Source of the DNA: Dillenia suffruticosa | Taxonomy: Eukaryota; Streptophyta; Magnoliopsida; Dilleniales; Dilleniaceae | NCBI GenBank assembly: GCA_033439265.1 | Contig: JAVTVX010000016.1 | Location: 12,511,201 to 12,575,200, forward strand | Length of the DNA stretch: 64,000 nucleotides | Direction of reading: 5' to 3' | In this document: one piece after another, positions 49,123 through 60,158 of the stretch | Numbering within the stretch: position 1 is the first letter of the stretch | Layout of the letters: every line of letters starts with the position of its first letter | Translations under genes and position numbers: made by a program | Notes under the pieces: generated by a model | What the model was told of the DNA's origin: nothing | What the model saw: only the letters and a program-made list of their open reading frames with translations | Databases searched by the model: none

Positions 49123-50105
49123 GGTCGACACATTCTTAAAGGCATCGTGTACTCTGGGATTCTTTCCACTTATGATACAATCCATCAACCAACGATCTTC
49201 TCTTAAGATAGTTGTATAGTTTCCTCTCCTAGGTATTAACACATATGACACAATCAAATGCAAGATGCGTTCATGGAAACCAAGTTCTGTGGTACCTATG
49301 TTTACCATAGTCAAATTCTCATCACCAAAGACAAGTCTAGCATTTTCCAAAGAGCTAGATTTCATGTATGGTTCGCATTTATCATACGATACTCAAGAAA
49401 TACCATTTTCTCGACATACATTCCTAGGTGTTCAATTTCCATTTCATTCACAAAAGTTCTAAATGCGCATGAGACAGAGTGATCATCCAAAATTATTCGT
49501 GTCTCATTTTCAATTTCATCAGAAATCACTTTGATGTTGTTGTAAAACAGTTTAACTGCCTTGTCATGAATGTACTTGTTGGGATTCGAAGCGAATTAGA
49601 GCATACCTCAATTAGATTCTCTTCATACTTAAAATTCACCTTCTTCAAGAATATCGAATCGATTAGTCTTCCTTTGTTCACTTTCCTCTTCGAAAACACT
49701 TTCTCGTACAAGTCATTCTATTTGATTGTCTTGAATTCATGTATGTTGAATTGCGGGATAGGTTCTGGTTGCAAAGGAGGAGTGGGAGGTTTCATAGTTC
49801 TCACAGAAGAGGGTTTTGAGGATGATCCTTTGGCCGTGGTTTTCGAAGGTTGATTGGAAGAAGACGATTGTTTCATGATGGGCAATTTTATCTTCAGCGC
49901 CCTGGTGAGTTTGATTCTTGCTGAAATGGTGTGATCTAGGGTTTCAATCAAGGGATTAGGGTTTCAGCAAAGGAGGAAATGTTTGAAAATGGAGATGAAT
50001 AATTAGATATATCGATATGTTAACCATTCATATTCCATTTTACAAGTCACAGGTCGACATCTTATCTTAAACGTCGACTTATTTGATGATTTTTATGAGT
50101 TATTA
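49123..50105 (-). repeat. Env-like tandem unit 5
   Basis: It holds 49,120-49,365, 49,526-49,711 (YEKVFSKRKVNKGRLIDSIF) and 49,718-49,951 (MIETLDHTISARIKLTRALK). It is the unit nearest pol. Upstream in the element, 50,106-50,330 is a spacer with further TCGAC motifs. Confidence 0.85.
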
Positions 50106-50339
50106 GGTCGACACGTTCTTAAAGGCATCAACCTGATTTCCTATTACTGCGCAAGTCGACATACTTATATTTGGGTCAACGTGATACTTCTATTTTTCAT
50201 TCTGAGGTTAGGTCAATGAGTTTTTAAATCCAACGACTAGCAGGTTTTCACGACTGTACACTCTTTTAATTTAGCGACATATTTAAGAAATATGTCGGCC
50301 TGAATTTCATTTTTCAAAATTGTGAGTGTACTCTATTTT

Positions 50340-51506
50340 TCATGTTTTCTTTCCTATATCTCTATTTCTGTCATTCCTAGTTCTCTTATAAGTTCACAAA
50401 ATCTATTGTTATCCAAGGGTTTAGTGAGGATATCAGTAATTTGTTTTTGAGTTTCAATATACTCAAGAACAATTTCATTTTTTAGAACATGGTCTCTGAT
50501 GAAGTTATGTTTCACTTCAATGTGTTTGGTTCATGAGTGATGAATTGGATTCTTTATTAAATTTATGACACTTATGTTGTCACATTTAATTAGAATAGAA
50601 TCAAAATCTATGCCTTTAAGTAAGACTCCTTTGGATCTAATTAGAATCTTACACAAAGATATACACTGAATTGTATGTCTAGTTTCAAAGCAATAAGATA
50701 CAGAGGTGATCCAATCGTACTTCTGTATAATTTTTGACAGACTGATTTGCCATTTTTATATTTATCTAACTTTCTACTTGTACTCATGGGTGTGGAATTT
50801 TCTTTGCATTCTCTGAATCCAAATCTTTTAATTAGATTATTTGTGTATTTTGATTGATTTAAATAGTTAAACTCTCCCATTATACTCATTTCAAATTCTT
50901 CTTACATTTTAGTTGCAAATTCTTTATACATTTTTATACTGGTTCCTCCAAAGATTATGTCGTCAACATATATTTGAATTATCAGAAAGTTGTTTTCTTT
51001 TCTTTTGATTAAGAGTGTTGTATCTATGTTTCCTCTTTCAAAGTTGTTTTCAATCAGGAAGTTACTAAACCTTTCATACCAAGCTTTAGGAACTTGTTTC
51101 AAACCATATAAGGTTTTGGTCAATTTGTAAACATGTTCAGGAAATTTCAAATCTTCAAAGCCATGTGGTTGTTCAACATACATAGTTTCATTCAAATATC
51201 CATTTAGAAGGCACTGTTAATATCCATTAGATATATTTTAAAGTTCAAAAAATAGGAGAAAGTTAGAAGCATTCTAATTGCTTCTAATCTACCTACTGGT
51301 GTATATGTTTCATCATAGTCAATTCTCTCCTTTTGGCTATATCCTTTGGGCACTAATCTTGCTTTGTTTCTCGTGATTGGTCCATACTCATCAAGTTGGT
51401 TTCTGAATACCCATTTAGTTCCAATCACAGATTGATTCGTTAGTCTAGGGACAATATTCCATACTTTGTTTATTTTGAATTGATTTAATTCATTTTGCAT
51501 GGTCAT
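50340..51506 (-). pseudogene. Sirevirus reverse transcriptase and RNase H remnant
   Basis: The reverse transcriptase begins with NELNQFKINKVWNIVPRL and VIGTKWVFRNQLDEYG (51,204-51,506). It continues with PEHVYKLTKTLYGLKQVPKA and the catalytic-site block IQIYVDDIIFGGTS (50,902-51,195). GEFNYLNQSKYTNNLIKRFG and RSTIGSPLYL follow (50,641-50,889). RNase H ends with KHIEVKHNFIRDHVLKNEIV and TDILTKPLDNNRFCELIREL (about 50,370-50,520), the standard end of copia pol. It is broken, with several breaks. Confidence 0.92.
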
Positions 51507-51599
51507 TATTCAATTTTCATCTCCTAATGCTTCTTCTACATTTTTAGATTCATTCTGAGAAATGAAGGCTATGTATTCACATTGGTTTTGCAAAGTTGA

Positions 51600-52660
51600 T
51601 CTAGTTTTGATGCTTGAGCCAACATTTCCTATTATGTTTTTTGGATTTACATCTTCTCTAATTTGGGGGTGTTTGATTTCATGTTCTTGTTAACTTTATC
51701 TATTGCTTCTTGATCGATGGCTTCATTAACTTCTTCTATTTGGAAATTCATGTCATCAGCGAGGTTCAATTCATTGAATTTTTCAGTAACATCTTCATCA
51801 TCTAATCTTCTTTGACTAGAGTCATTTTCTTCATCAAACTCAACATGTATTGATTCTTCAACTATCATGGTTCTCTTATTATACACTCTATATACCTTAC
51901 TTGTTGTGGAATATTTTAAGAAGATTGTTTCATCACTTTGATATCAAATTTCCTTAATGCTTATTTTCCATTATTTAGGACAAAGCATTTGCATCCAAAG
52001 ACTTTAAAATATGCTATATTTGGTTTTCTTCATTTGTAAAGTTCATATGGTGTTTTCTTTATGATTGGTCTTATTAGTGCTCTATTTAGAATGTAGCAAG
52101 TAGTATTTACTACTCATGCCCAAAAGAATTTTGGTAGTTTATGCTCACAGAGTATGGTCCTAGCCATTTTCTGCAGAGTTTTATTCTTTCTCTCTAACAC
52201 CCAATTTTGTTGAGGTGTTCTAGATACTGAGAAGTTGTGGCCAATACCATGGTTGCTACAAAATTCTTCCATGGTTCTATTTTCAAATTATTTATCGTGT
52301 TCATTTCTAATTCTTTTAACTGTCATTCTTTTTTCATTTTGAATTTTCTTACACAATTTGATGAAAGCTCCACTTACTTCCTCCTTCTTGACGAGAAATA
52401 GAACATATTTCTATCTAGAGTAATGATCAATGATTACAAAACCATAATGTTTTCCACTTAAACTGAGTTCTAGTTGGTCTAAATAAATCAATATGAAGAT
52501 ATTCTAGAGGTTTGCTTGTTTTGAAAGTGGTTTTGGTTTGTTTCCCTTTCATACATGTGTCAAACAATCTATCCTTTTCTAATTTCAATTTAGGTAGACC
52601 TTTCACGATATCTTTTCTAACTAGTTTTGAGATTGTGTCCATACTTGCATGTCATAATCT
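51600..52660 (-). pseudogene. Sirevirus integrase remnant
   Basis: A GAG-pre-integrase and integrase start (52,427-52,642) reads VKGLPKLKLEKDRLFDTCMK followed by KPLEYLHIDLFRPTR. Downstream pieces include the integrase core near 52,140-52,330 (SLHNFSVSRTPQQN-like region) and the C-terminal part before 51,886 (YNKRTMIVEESIHVEFDEEN), the spacer that precedes reverse transcriptase. It is broken. Confidence 0.85.
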
Positions 52661-52799
52661 TTTGTGCCATAGACATGATGTGTTTTTATTTACTGTTATT
52701 AAACATGATTCATTTAGAATTTCTAAGTATTCAAAATCTATCACATATATGTTTTCTCTTCTATTACCAGTGAATTTAATAGTACCTGAGATTTTGTCA

Positions 52800-53180
52800 A
52801 TTATAGAGCATGCATAGATTCAAACATGACTAAATAGCCTTTGTCATATAATTGGCTAATACTTAATAGACTGAACTTAAGACCAAAAATAAGAAAAACA
52901 TTCTGAATTTGAGAATTAGTGGACTTACCTCCTATGTTGTCTAATCCAATGACTTTCCCTTTGAGTTGTCACCAAAAGTCACCTTTCCTCCTTTATTCTT
53001 CTCAAGAGATAAGAATTTTGATATATCTCCAGTCATATGTCTCAAGCATCTATTGTCAATGCATTGGCCCTACTTCCTAGGTGATTCTCTTGATTTCAAA
53101 CATACATGTAGCAAGATTTAATCACACCTTTGCCTTTAGTACCCACATCTTCTTGGGTTCGGCTGAGTAAGCTTCAAATT
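52800..53180 (-). pseudogene. Sirevirus protease / pre-integrase remnant
   Basis: Minus-strand frames give CLRHMTGDISKFLSLEKNKG followed by GKVTFGDNSKGKVIGLDNIG and then LKFSLLSISQLYDKGY (about 52,830-53,070). This matches the D.GCSRHMTGD..KF protease strand and gag-pre-integrase region of plant copia elements. It is broken. Confidence 0.85.
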
Positions 53181-53185
53181 GATTT

Positions 53186-54960
53186 TTAGGAATCCATTTT
53201 TAAGTTCATTCTTGATGAGTTCAGAAACCAATAAGTGTAAATAGAGTGTCCAATGTTTTTGCAATATGTACAATGGTTGTTATTCACACTTGTGCCCTTA
53301 ATATTGTCTGAAAATTTGTTTCTAAGGTTGTAATTTTTTGACTTGTGCTCAATTTTCATGCATGTATGGTATCTTTGTAATTTGACATGTTTAGAACTTG
53401 GCACAACGAATTTACATAACTTTTTCTGAGTTTGAGTTGAATTATATCCTAGTCTAGCCTTATCAAATATGGCTCTTTGTGCCCCTAGCATGGCATCTAG
53501 TTTTTCTTGACCTTGAATAAACTTCTTCAATATAGTGTTTTGTTTAAGATGTTTCTCCTTTTGTTCAGTTAATTCCTTTCTTAGAATTATGTTTTCATTT
53601 ATTTGATTGTTACCAGTCTTTTTCACCTTATTATTCAAATCCTTTTCAATTTGAGTATTTTTTAATTCTAATTTAGAATTTTTCTCATTTAATTCATTGA
53701 CTTTTGTTTTTGACATTTCTAACATCTTAACAGTCTCTGTTAAGTCCTTTTTCAATAGGTTATTTTTCATTTTTAGTCTTTCTAATTCCTTAAGTATTAT
53801 AATAGTGCCTCATGCAATTCAGTGATGGTGAAGTTACTTTCATCAGAATCAGAGCAAGAGGAATAAGAACTAGAATTTATCTTACTGTCTAAAGATTCCT
53901 CATTGGCCATGAAACATACATTGGCTTGTTTCTCTGCTTGTTGATCTTCACTTGAGTTAGAGTATTCATCACTCCAAGCTGCAAGTGCCGTCTTCTTTGT
54001 TTTCTGTTTTCTTTCTTTCTTGTGTTTCTTCTCATTCTTTTTCAGTAAGGGGCAATCAGCTTTTATATATCCCAACTTTTTGTACTCAAAACACCTGATT
54101 TTCTCTTTCTTTTCTGACCTTTTGAAAAATGATTTGTTCTTATTTCTTCTTTTCATCATGAATTTCTTGAATCTTCAAGTCAGGAGTGCTTCATCATCTT
54201 TCTCTTCTGAGTTAGAAGTGCTTTCATCACTGTCAGTTTTTAGAGCGACACCTTTTCCTCTTTCTTCTTTTGCTGGTCCTTCACAATCAGCTTCATCTCA
54301 TGGGTTATTAAAGATCCCACGAGTTCATCCATTGTCAAGATTTTAAGATTCTTGGATTCTTCTATTGCAGTAACCTTAGGCTCCCAAGATTTTGGCAGAC
54401 TTCTCAATAGTTTGTCCACCATATCTTCTTGAGAAATACCTTTTCCAAGTAATCTTAGTTCATTTGTTATCTTATTGAATCTTGTTACCATTTCACTGAT
54501 TGTTTCTCCTTCTTTTATTCTAAGGACTTCATATTCTTGTTTCAGCATTCTAATTTTGCTTTTGCGTACATGATCAGTGCCTTCGTAAATAGCTTTGACT
54601 CTTTCCGAAATTTCTTTTGATGTGATGTACGATGAGAATCTATTGTATTCATGGATGTTCAGGCAAGATGAAGGAGATTAATAGTCTTGCAATTAGCTTG
54701 ATAGGCATTCTTCTGCTCCATTGTCATGTTCTTCAATTTGGCTGGTACACATACACCATCAATTTCCTCTATGGGAAAATCAACTCCTTCTATTATCTCC
54801 CAAGCATTTAGATCCTAAACAATTATGAAATTGCGCATTCTTTGCTTCCAGTAGCTAAAGTTGCTTCAGTTTAAGAAGGGTGCAAGATTTGTTGAACAAG
54901 CTTCTACTGGTATATTGTCTTCATTGATGGCCATTTGGATCTTTGGTGTTAAGCTGTTAG
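53186..54960 (-). pseudogene. Sirevirus gag remnant with zinc knuckle and coiled coil
   Basis: The UBN2-type gag at 54,240-54,548 reads QEYEVLRIKEGETISEMVTR followed by LGKGISQEDMVDKLLRSLPK. The zinc-knuckle relic RCFEYKKLGYIKADCPLL lies near 54,048-54,100. After it come an acidic linker (53,797-54,000) and a long coiled coil at 53,430-53,770 (LKKDLTETVKMLEMSKTKVN and onward), with a second CCHC-like C..CK.IGHSIYTYW near 53,210-53,280. This arrangement is typical of Sireviruses. It is broken. Confidence 0.9.
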
Positions 54961-54977
54961 GCTTCCTATCAACATAC

Positions 54978-54992
54978 CTACTTTGATACCAA
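54978..54992 (-). other. Primer binding site of the Sirevirus
   Basis: TTGGTATCAAAGTAGG on the minus strand directly follows the 5' LTR. It is a variant of the initiator tRNA-Met complementary site used by Ty1/copia elements. Confidence 0.85.
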
Positions 54993-54993
54993 T

Positions 54994-56803
54994 TGATATT
55001 CAACTAAAGGGAGGTGAATAGTAGAATATGGATTTTTAGAAACTTTTAAAAATTTAAAAACTTGCAACAAGAGAAAATTTAAAAATTGTATAGCAAAGAA
55101 CACCAAAAACTTTTTATAGTGGTTCTATCAAACTCGATATACGTCCACTCCCAGGCTCCTCCTGGATTTTTCACTAACAACTTAAGGTTACAAACTTGAT
55201 TGCAAGTTCAAGTCTAACCTTTATAGTATTTCTATCCAACACCACATTTTAATTCTTCACAGATTGATTTATCTCTGTCAAAACCTAAAGCAGTGATTCA
55301 CACTCTTTAGTCTTTAACACTTTGTATAAATTGAAAAATGAACGTCAAGAATGTAGGCTTACTATCCTTGGATATGAAAAATTTTGAACAAGTTTAAAAT
55401 ACTGAGAAGGACTAAAGAATTTAAAAATAGAATTAAATGCAACAAATACAAGTGAAAATTTTCAGATATTCAATCAAGCATTCAGATTCCTCTACTTGCT
55501 TCACTTCAGTTCTCTGGTATTTATTGATGCATTGAAGAGATCCGTTGAGGGTTGTTACATTTGAATTTATTGTCCGCCATATATGTTCTACAACAGTACC
55601 CATTTTTCATGCTAAGATCCATTCTTTCCACTGACGCCACTTCTTATTTGGCTAATCAAAATTTGTTTTTACTGTATTTGAATGTTATTTTGATCAAAAT
55701 AGAAAATATCAGTGATTCAAAGAAAAGAATATGACTGTTAAGTTCAGATTGGTTTCGAAAATCTGGTTCCTGATGACTTTTGGGTTGACATGTTTGAATG
55801 GTACATTGACCTAAATTTAAAAATTTAGAAGTGTATTTTTGATTAAATAGGTCGACAAGATTGTATTCCGGTCGACAAGATCATGTACCAAATAAAATAG
55901 GTGTACACATAGGTTTAAATTGATCGATGTATTCTGATGTGTCGATATATTTCTTGTGGGCATCAACATGTCATTCTTTAGAAATCAATATCCGAGGTCG
56001 ACAAGTTTTAACTATACATCGACATGGATCTGTGTATCTATGAAATTGGTGGACCTGTACAATTGAATTGGTCGATGTGTTGTGATGTGTAGACTTGTTA
56101 CTAGTAGACATTGACATGGCATTCTTTGACAAATCAATATCTAGGTCGACATGCTTTAGATACACATTGACATAGTCCTGTGTACTTATAAAATTTATGG
56201 ACCTGTTCTAATGAATTGGTCGATGTGTTTATATATGTCAACAAGATTGAGGACAGGTCGATGTGTGATCTTAAAGAGATAATAAACATTAAGTCGACTA
56301 GTAGACAGTATACATAAACATGTTACTATGCAGTTAGAAAATTGGCAGACTTATCTCCTAAAATTGGTCGTTGTGTTTGGGTATATCGACAAGATCAATG
56401 ACTTAGTCGATGTGTTATATTGAGGTACATTAAATCAGGTCGATGTGTCTTATCTACACATCGGCGTGTTTATATTCCTACTTAAAATTGGTCAACATGA
56501 TTAATGAAATAGGTCAATGTATTAGTCAGGTCGATAAAGATTAATATCTCAGGTCGTTGTGTGTTTCTAATGAAAACATTTACTCGGCTCAACACTTTAT
56601 CAGGCACATCGATGTTCTCGTATTCTTGCATAGTGTATTCGATGTGCAACAAATGCAGGTTGATGTGTTTCTAAAATTGATCGACATATCACTCTAAATT
56701 TGTCCACATGACACTGTTCAGGTTGATGTGTTCTAAGAATTGGGTCGTTATATGATATAGGTCATTGTATTCATGGGTTTGTTGACATATATATACTTAA
56801 CAG
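54994..56803 (-). repeat. 5' LTR of the Sirevirus
   Basis: It aligns with 41,913-43,888 from TGATATTCAACTAAAGGG onward and is likewise filled with GGTCGACATG and GTCGATGTGT variants (55,780-56,790). The match stops at ACTTAACAG (56,803), so this LTR is shorter than its partner by about 170 bp. Confidence 0.88.
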
Positions 56804-56932
56804 CCTTTTATATTTGATTTAAATAAAATAATTCAAATTATCCATGAAATTTGTCTTAATTGTGAATATTACGCTCTAAATATCTAAGAGGATATAGTAA
56901 GTTAATTCCAGCCTTTTATATTTGATTTAAAT
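56801..56932 (+). repeat. 24-bp direct repeat at the Sirevirus edge
   Basis: CAGCCTTTTATATTTGATTT plus four more matching bases occurs at 56,801 and again at 56,909. The first copy overlaps the point where LTR similarity stops. Confidence 0.8.
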
Positions 56933-57255
56933 TATATGTGAAATACAGGATTGCTTATAAGGGTATTCGTATAAAGAAAACAACAAAAAATTTGTTGTTT
57001 GATTATTTCAAACTGGAGTCCAAGCATTGTATCAATATGTGCTCCCTTATATATTTATCAAAAGAAAGATATTTTATTTATAGCAAAAGCATTGTTGAAA
57101 TAAAATATCTTATAAGCATGTTGATTTGGGATTTAATGACACACATATTAGAGGAGTCCCCGATGGCACAATCTAGTAATCATAACACCTCTCTCAACTC
57201 CGTGATTCGGAATTCAAATATCGTATAACAAAAAAATCACATATAAGAGAAATGG
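56933..57255. other. Unassigned AT-rich sequence
   Basis: A 96-codon open stretch (56,938-57,228) is present but resembles no family I know, has AT-driven composition and lacks supporting context. Nothing else was seen. Confidence 0.4.
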
Positions 57256-57368
57256 AAAACATATATACGTCAATAAACTGTAACTCAACTGCCACCATTC
57301 TCCCTCCCATTTGTAAAAGTTTCAAGTTCGAATCTCACTATATATATATATAAAAAAAACATATATAC
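57256..57368 (+). mobile_element. Short tRNA-type SINE with target duplications
   Basis: A body of about 87 bp (57,269-57,355) carries an A-box-like TAACTCAACTGCC (57,281) and a B-box GTTCGAATCTC (57,326), then a TATATATATATAAAAAAA tail. The 13-bp AAAACATATATAC flanks it exactly (57,256-57,268 and 57,356-57,368). Internal RNA polymerase III boxes 45 bp apart, an A-rich tail and a long target duplication are the signs of a SINE. The body is shorter than most plant SINEs, so it may be an internally shortened copy. Confidence 0.65.
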
Positions 57369-59539
57369 AAAAGTGATGGTTTTGATGTCAATTTTGTATG
57401 TATTTAAAAAAAGATTAAGTGCATATTTCCTGGAGTATTTTTGGAGTAATGAGTGTCTTAGGACATTTATGGTAAAAGATGTATTTAAAAGGTCTAACAG
57501 TGTAGTATCTGAGCATGTGTGGGAGACTGGAGTCATAGACCGGAGAAAGATCAAAGCAATTATCATTGCAAGAACAACTACAAAGTGTATAACGAATAAA
57601 CTCATTAAGAACGTATAAACAACAAACATGAAATAAGAATATTAAATATAATGGTGTATTAGTTTTCTCAGGTGAGTGGGAACATTATTTTTGATGATAG
57701 GACAAAGGATTTTTTCAAAGATTTATCCCTAGTCAACTAATTAAGTTGAAATGAGCCTTGCAATTTTTTATTCCCCTTTTTATGAGACTAAGATAAACAA
57801 CGGCAGGGAGTTATACTAGCATAAGAGATGATTTGGAAGTACATGTAACGCAATAGATTTGTCCTTGTTTTCTAAACCATGCAGTTGTTTCGAATACCTG
57901 TCATCTCTTACATAATTCAAACAGTTTTTTAATCATTTTAATTAATTTCCACATTACATGTATTTAATTTTTAGTTTGGGCCATGCTGCCTGTGTTGAAA
58001 ACATAAAGTGAGATTGAGACAATTGTATGTGTTTAAGGCCTATCACTTATTATTAAACCTTTTTGGATTTAGTAATCAGTTATTCTACTCTCTTAATTAG
58101 ACATTTTAAATTTAAGTCCTAGGAAAGACGAAATAAGATTTGGGAGAGTCAATCCCCAAAATAGGCCCCACAATAGTCGAATCGGATTAGTCAACCAAAA
58201 TCCGGATGCCATGATAAAAACAAAAAAAATGTCCATCACTTATTTTTCAGTTAAATATAAATTTATATTTACATATATTTATTTTTGTGCACTTTATTGT
58301 AGACACAACAACATAAGAAGGAACCCATCTTGCGACTTTCGAGTTGGTTTATTAGAAGAAAGATAACATCATACACCTGGAACCAGCTCAAACCAAGGTT
58401 AATTTATTTTAAAGATTTCTTTAAATTTAGTTTCTTCTTTTGGATTCTTGAGGGAGAATGGACAAGGTTCAATCACAAGGAGCTCCTTTATCCGGTGCTT
58501 ATACTGCTAGGTTTTACACATTCAGTAGTTCATGATCTCAACTTATGGGAGAATGCTTCAGGAGGTGTTAGATATAAGAGGCGAGTTTTAAGGAAGGTTA
58601 AGATACAAGAGCATCTCCAATAAAAAAAACGATGACAGATATATCCTACTCCTCTCAACATTCCAACTCAAGCAACTGAACAAAACACAGTGATTAGTTT
58701 GGAAAACATTAACAAATTCAAGGGCTAACCCTCGAGTTTCTTTCATAATGGATTCAAAAGGACTACATGTTCCTTTCATTGGCAAATTTTGTGCTTCATA
58801 AGGCGAAATTAGAGAAAATCTCATGCTATTAGGACTAAGTAACAAATTATGAATAAAACTACTCCTTTTGTGATTTTTGAAAACTATTGGTTGACATAAA
58901 GGAGCTATACACTAACTGTTAGTACATTTGCTCGATACACGGGGAACAATACCTCAAAGCAATTTCAATGTCAGCATTGGATTTAATCATGTAGGTATAG
59001 CCCTCGTCAACAAGTTAAAAGCATTTTGTAGTTTCTTTTTCTTTTTTCTTTTTCCTTTTTCCTTTTTCTTTTAATGAGACAATCGGGAAAAGGTGCTCAA
59101 GCATACTGACATAAGAGGATTCAAAACTATATGTGAGACAATCCATTAGCCAATGTTTTCCAAATCATATTGGGGTTTTTGTAAATGCGCGTTGCTGGCC
59201 TTTATGATTGCAACAGCTATTTATTTTTATTTTTACTAAATATTTTAATTAATTTTAGTATTTAATACAATTTAAAAATTTTCATTTACTCCATTAATGA
59301 AAGCATTCATTGCACAAAAGATATGAAGGATATAAAGATGTGAAGTTAGATTTCATTCCTTTTCAACTGTGGCATTGACCACCGTAACTTTTGACCTTTA
59401 AGTACCCAAAACTCACCGCCAAAAGGAAAGCAATAATTGTACAAAAGACAATTGTTGATGCTCCGTATTCTAAATGATTATTCCAATGGTTTTGTTTCAC
59501 ATACAAAATGCTGGAAATCAGGAAAAAGTACTGAATGAT
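57369..59539. other. No recognised gene; AT-rich intergenic sequence
   Basis: Open stretches at 57,373-57,618, 58,330-58,623 and 58,588-58,845 do not resemble known families and lack consistent frames beyond their own length. A pyrimidine-rich run of CTTTTTC repeats lies at 59,028-59,071. Nothing else is supported. Confidence 0.45.
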
Positions 59540-59679
59540 TATTTATTAAGTTCTTAAATTTTATTTCGAATTTATAAATTTATCCCTAAACTTCAAAACA
59601 CTACAGATGAGATCTAGACTTAAAAAAGCGTTACTTGTTAGTCCCTTCGTTAGTAACGGTGCCAATCTATCCGTTAACT

Positions 59680-59880
59680 ATTGAGCTAGATGAATATTAG
59701 AGATAATCTGAATGCCGCGTGTTTCGATTTGGCTGGCGTGTCTGATGACACGTTGGTAGGCAATTGTCCTTATGATGCCACGTCAGATAATATGCTAACG
59801 TGGCATGACACATCATCGGGGCTGCTTATTTTCCTTGCCACGTTAATTTTTTTTCTGGCGCCATTTTTCCTTCCATAGCG
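59680..59880. promoter_or_regulatory. TGCCACGT-rich palindromic segment, possible upstream region of the GRF gene
   Basis: TGCCACGT (59,776) and ACGTGGCA (59,798) form a perfect 8-bp inverted repeat with a 14-bp loop. A further TGCCACGT lies at 59,836, and CGTGTC/GACACG at 59,737-59,751. It lies upstream of the GRF gene. G-box-like CACGT cores are known plant regulatory elements, but similar motifs also sit in MULE terminal regions, so the role is open. Confidence 0.4.
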
Positions 59881-60158
59881 TTGGCTGCAAAGAGGTTAGT
59901 TGGTTTATAAAAAAAAAGAATGAAGAAGTATTAAAGAGAGCGAACGCAACTCGAAGGATTGGTTAGAAAGAGACAAAGAACATTCATCCAGCATCTAGAG
60001 GAAAGAGGGTTAGGGTTTTTGGGCAAGATTCGGAGGGTTGATTGTTCAAGGTGAAAACGAATTTAGGGTTTGGGTTCTCACAATATCCTTACAAAGAAGG
60101 GTTAGGTTTTGGGCACTGTTTTCAATTATATGTTTCTCAACAAAGCAACAGCCATACA

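Larger units (their letters stand above)
44999..50105 (-). repeat. Five tandem copies (about 980 bp) of the env-like region
   Basis: The phrase GGTCGACACATTCTTAAAGG, or a variant, marks unit boundaries at 46,195, 47,173, 48,158, 49,123 and 50,106, giving periods of 978, 985, 965 and 983 bp. Each unit holds, in the minus direction, a spacer with TCGAC motifs, then the N-terminal part of the env-like ORF (a PPTPPLQPEPIPQF proline-rich segment and YEKVF.KRKVNKGRLID), then the middle part (DDHSVS..FRTFVNEKEIEVTP, RNVCRESGISWVSYD). Only the unit at 44,999-46,194, nearest the 3' LTR, continues into the full C-terminal region. By eye the units are about 90-95% alike. Confidence 0.9.
41913..56803 (-). 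mobile_element. Sirevirus (Ty1/copia, SIRE/Maximus type), 14.9 kb, broken
   Basis: This minus-strand fossil has a 5' LTR (54,994-56,803), a primer site, gag with zinc knuckle and coiled coil, protease/pre-integrase, integrase, reverse transcriptase, RNase H, an env-like region amplified in tandem (44,999-50,105), repeated polypurine tracts and a 3' LTR (41,913-43,888). An env-like ORF between RNase H and the 3' LTR is characteristic of SIRE-type Sireviruses. The LTRs differ at roughly 11% of the first 200 positions by eye, so it is moderately old and younger than the copia element at 7,995. It is broken, with many breaks in pol. One end lies in the tRNA-Tyr array; no target duplication could be confirmed. 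Confidence 0.92.

Noticed and set aside
58330-58623. 97-codon open stretch, plus strand
   Set aside because: It has no recognised motif, no splice context and AT-driven composition; kept only as unassigned sequence.
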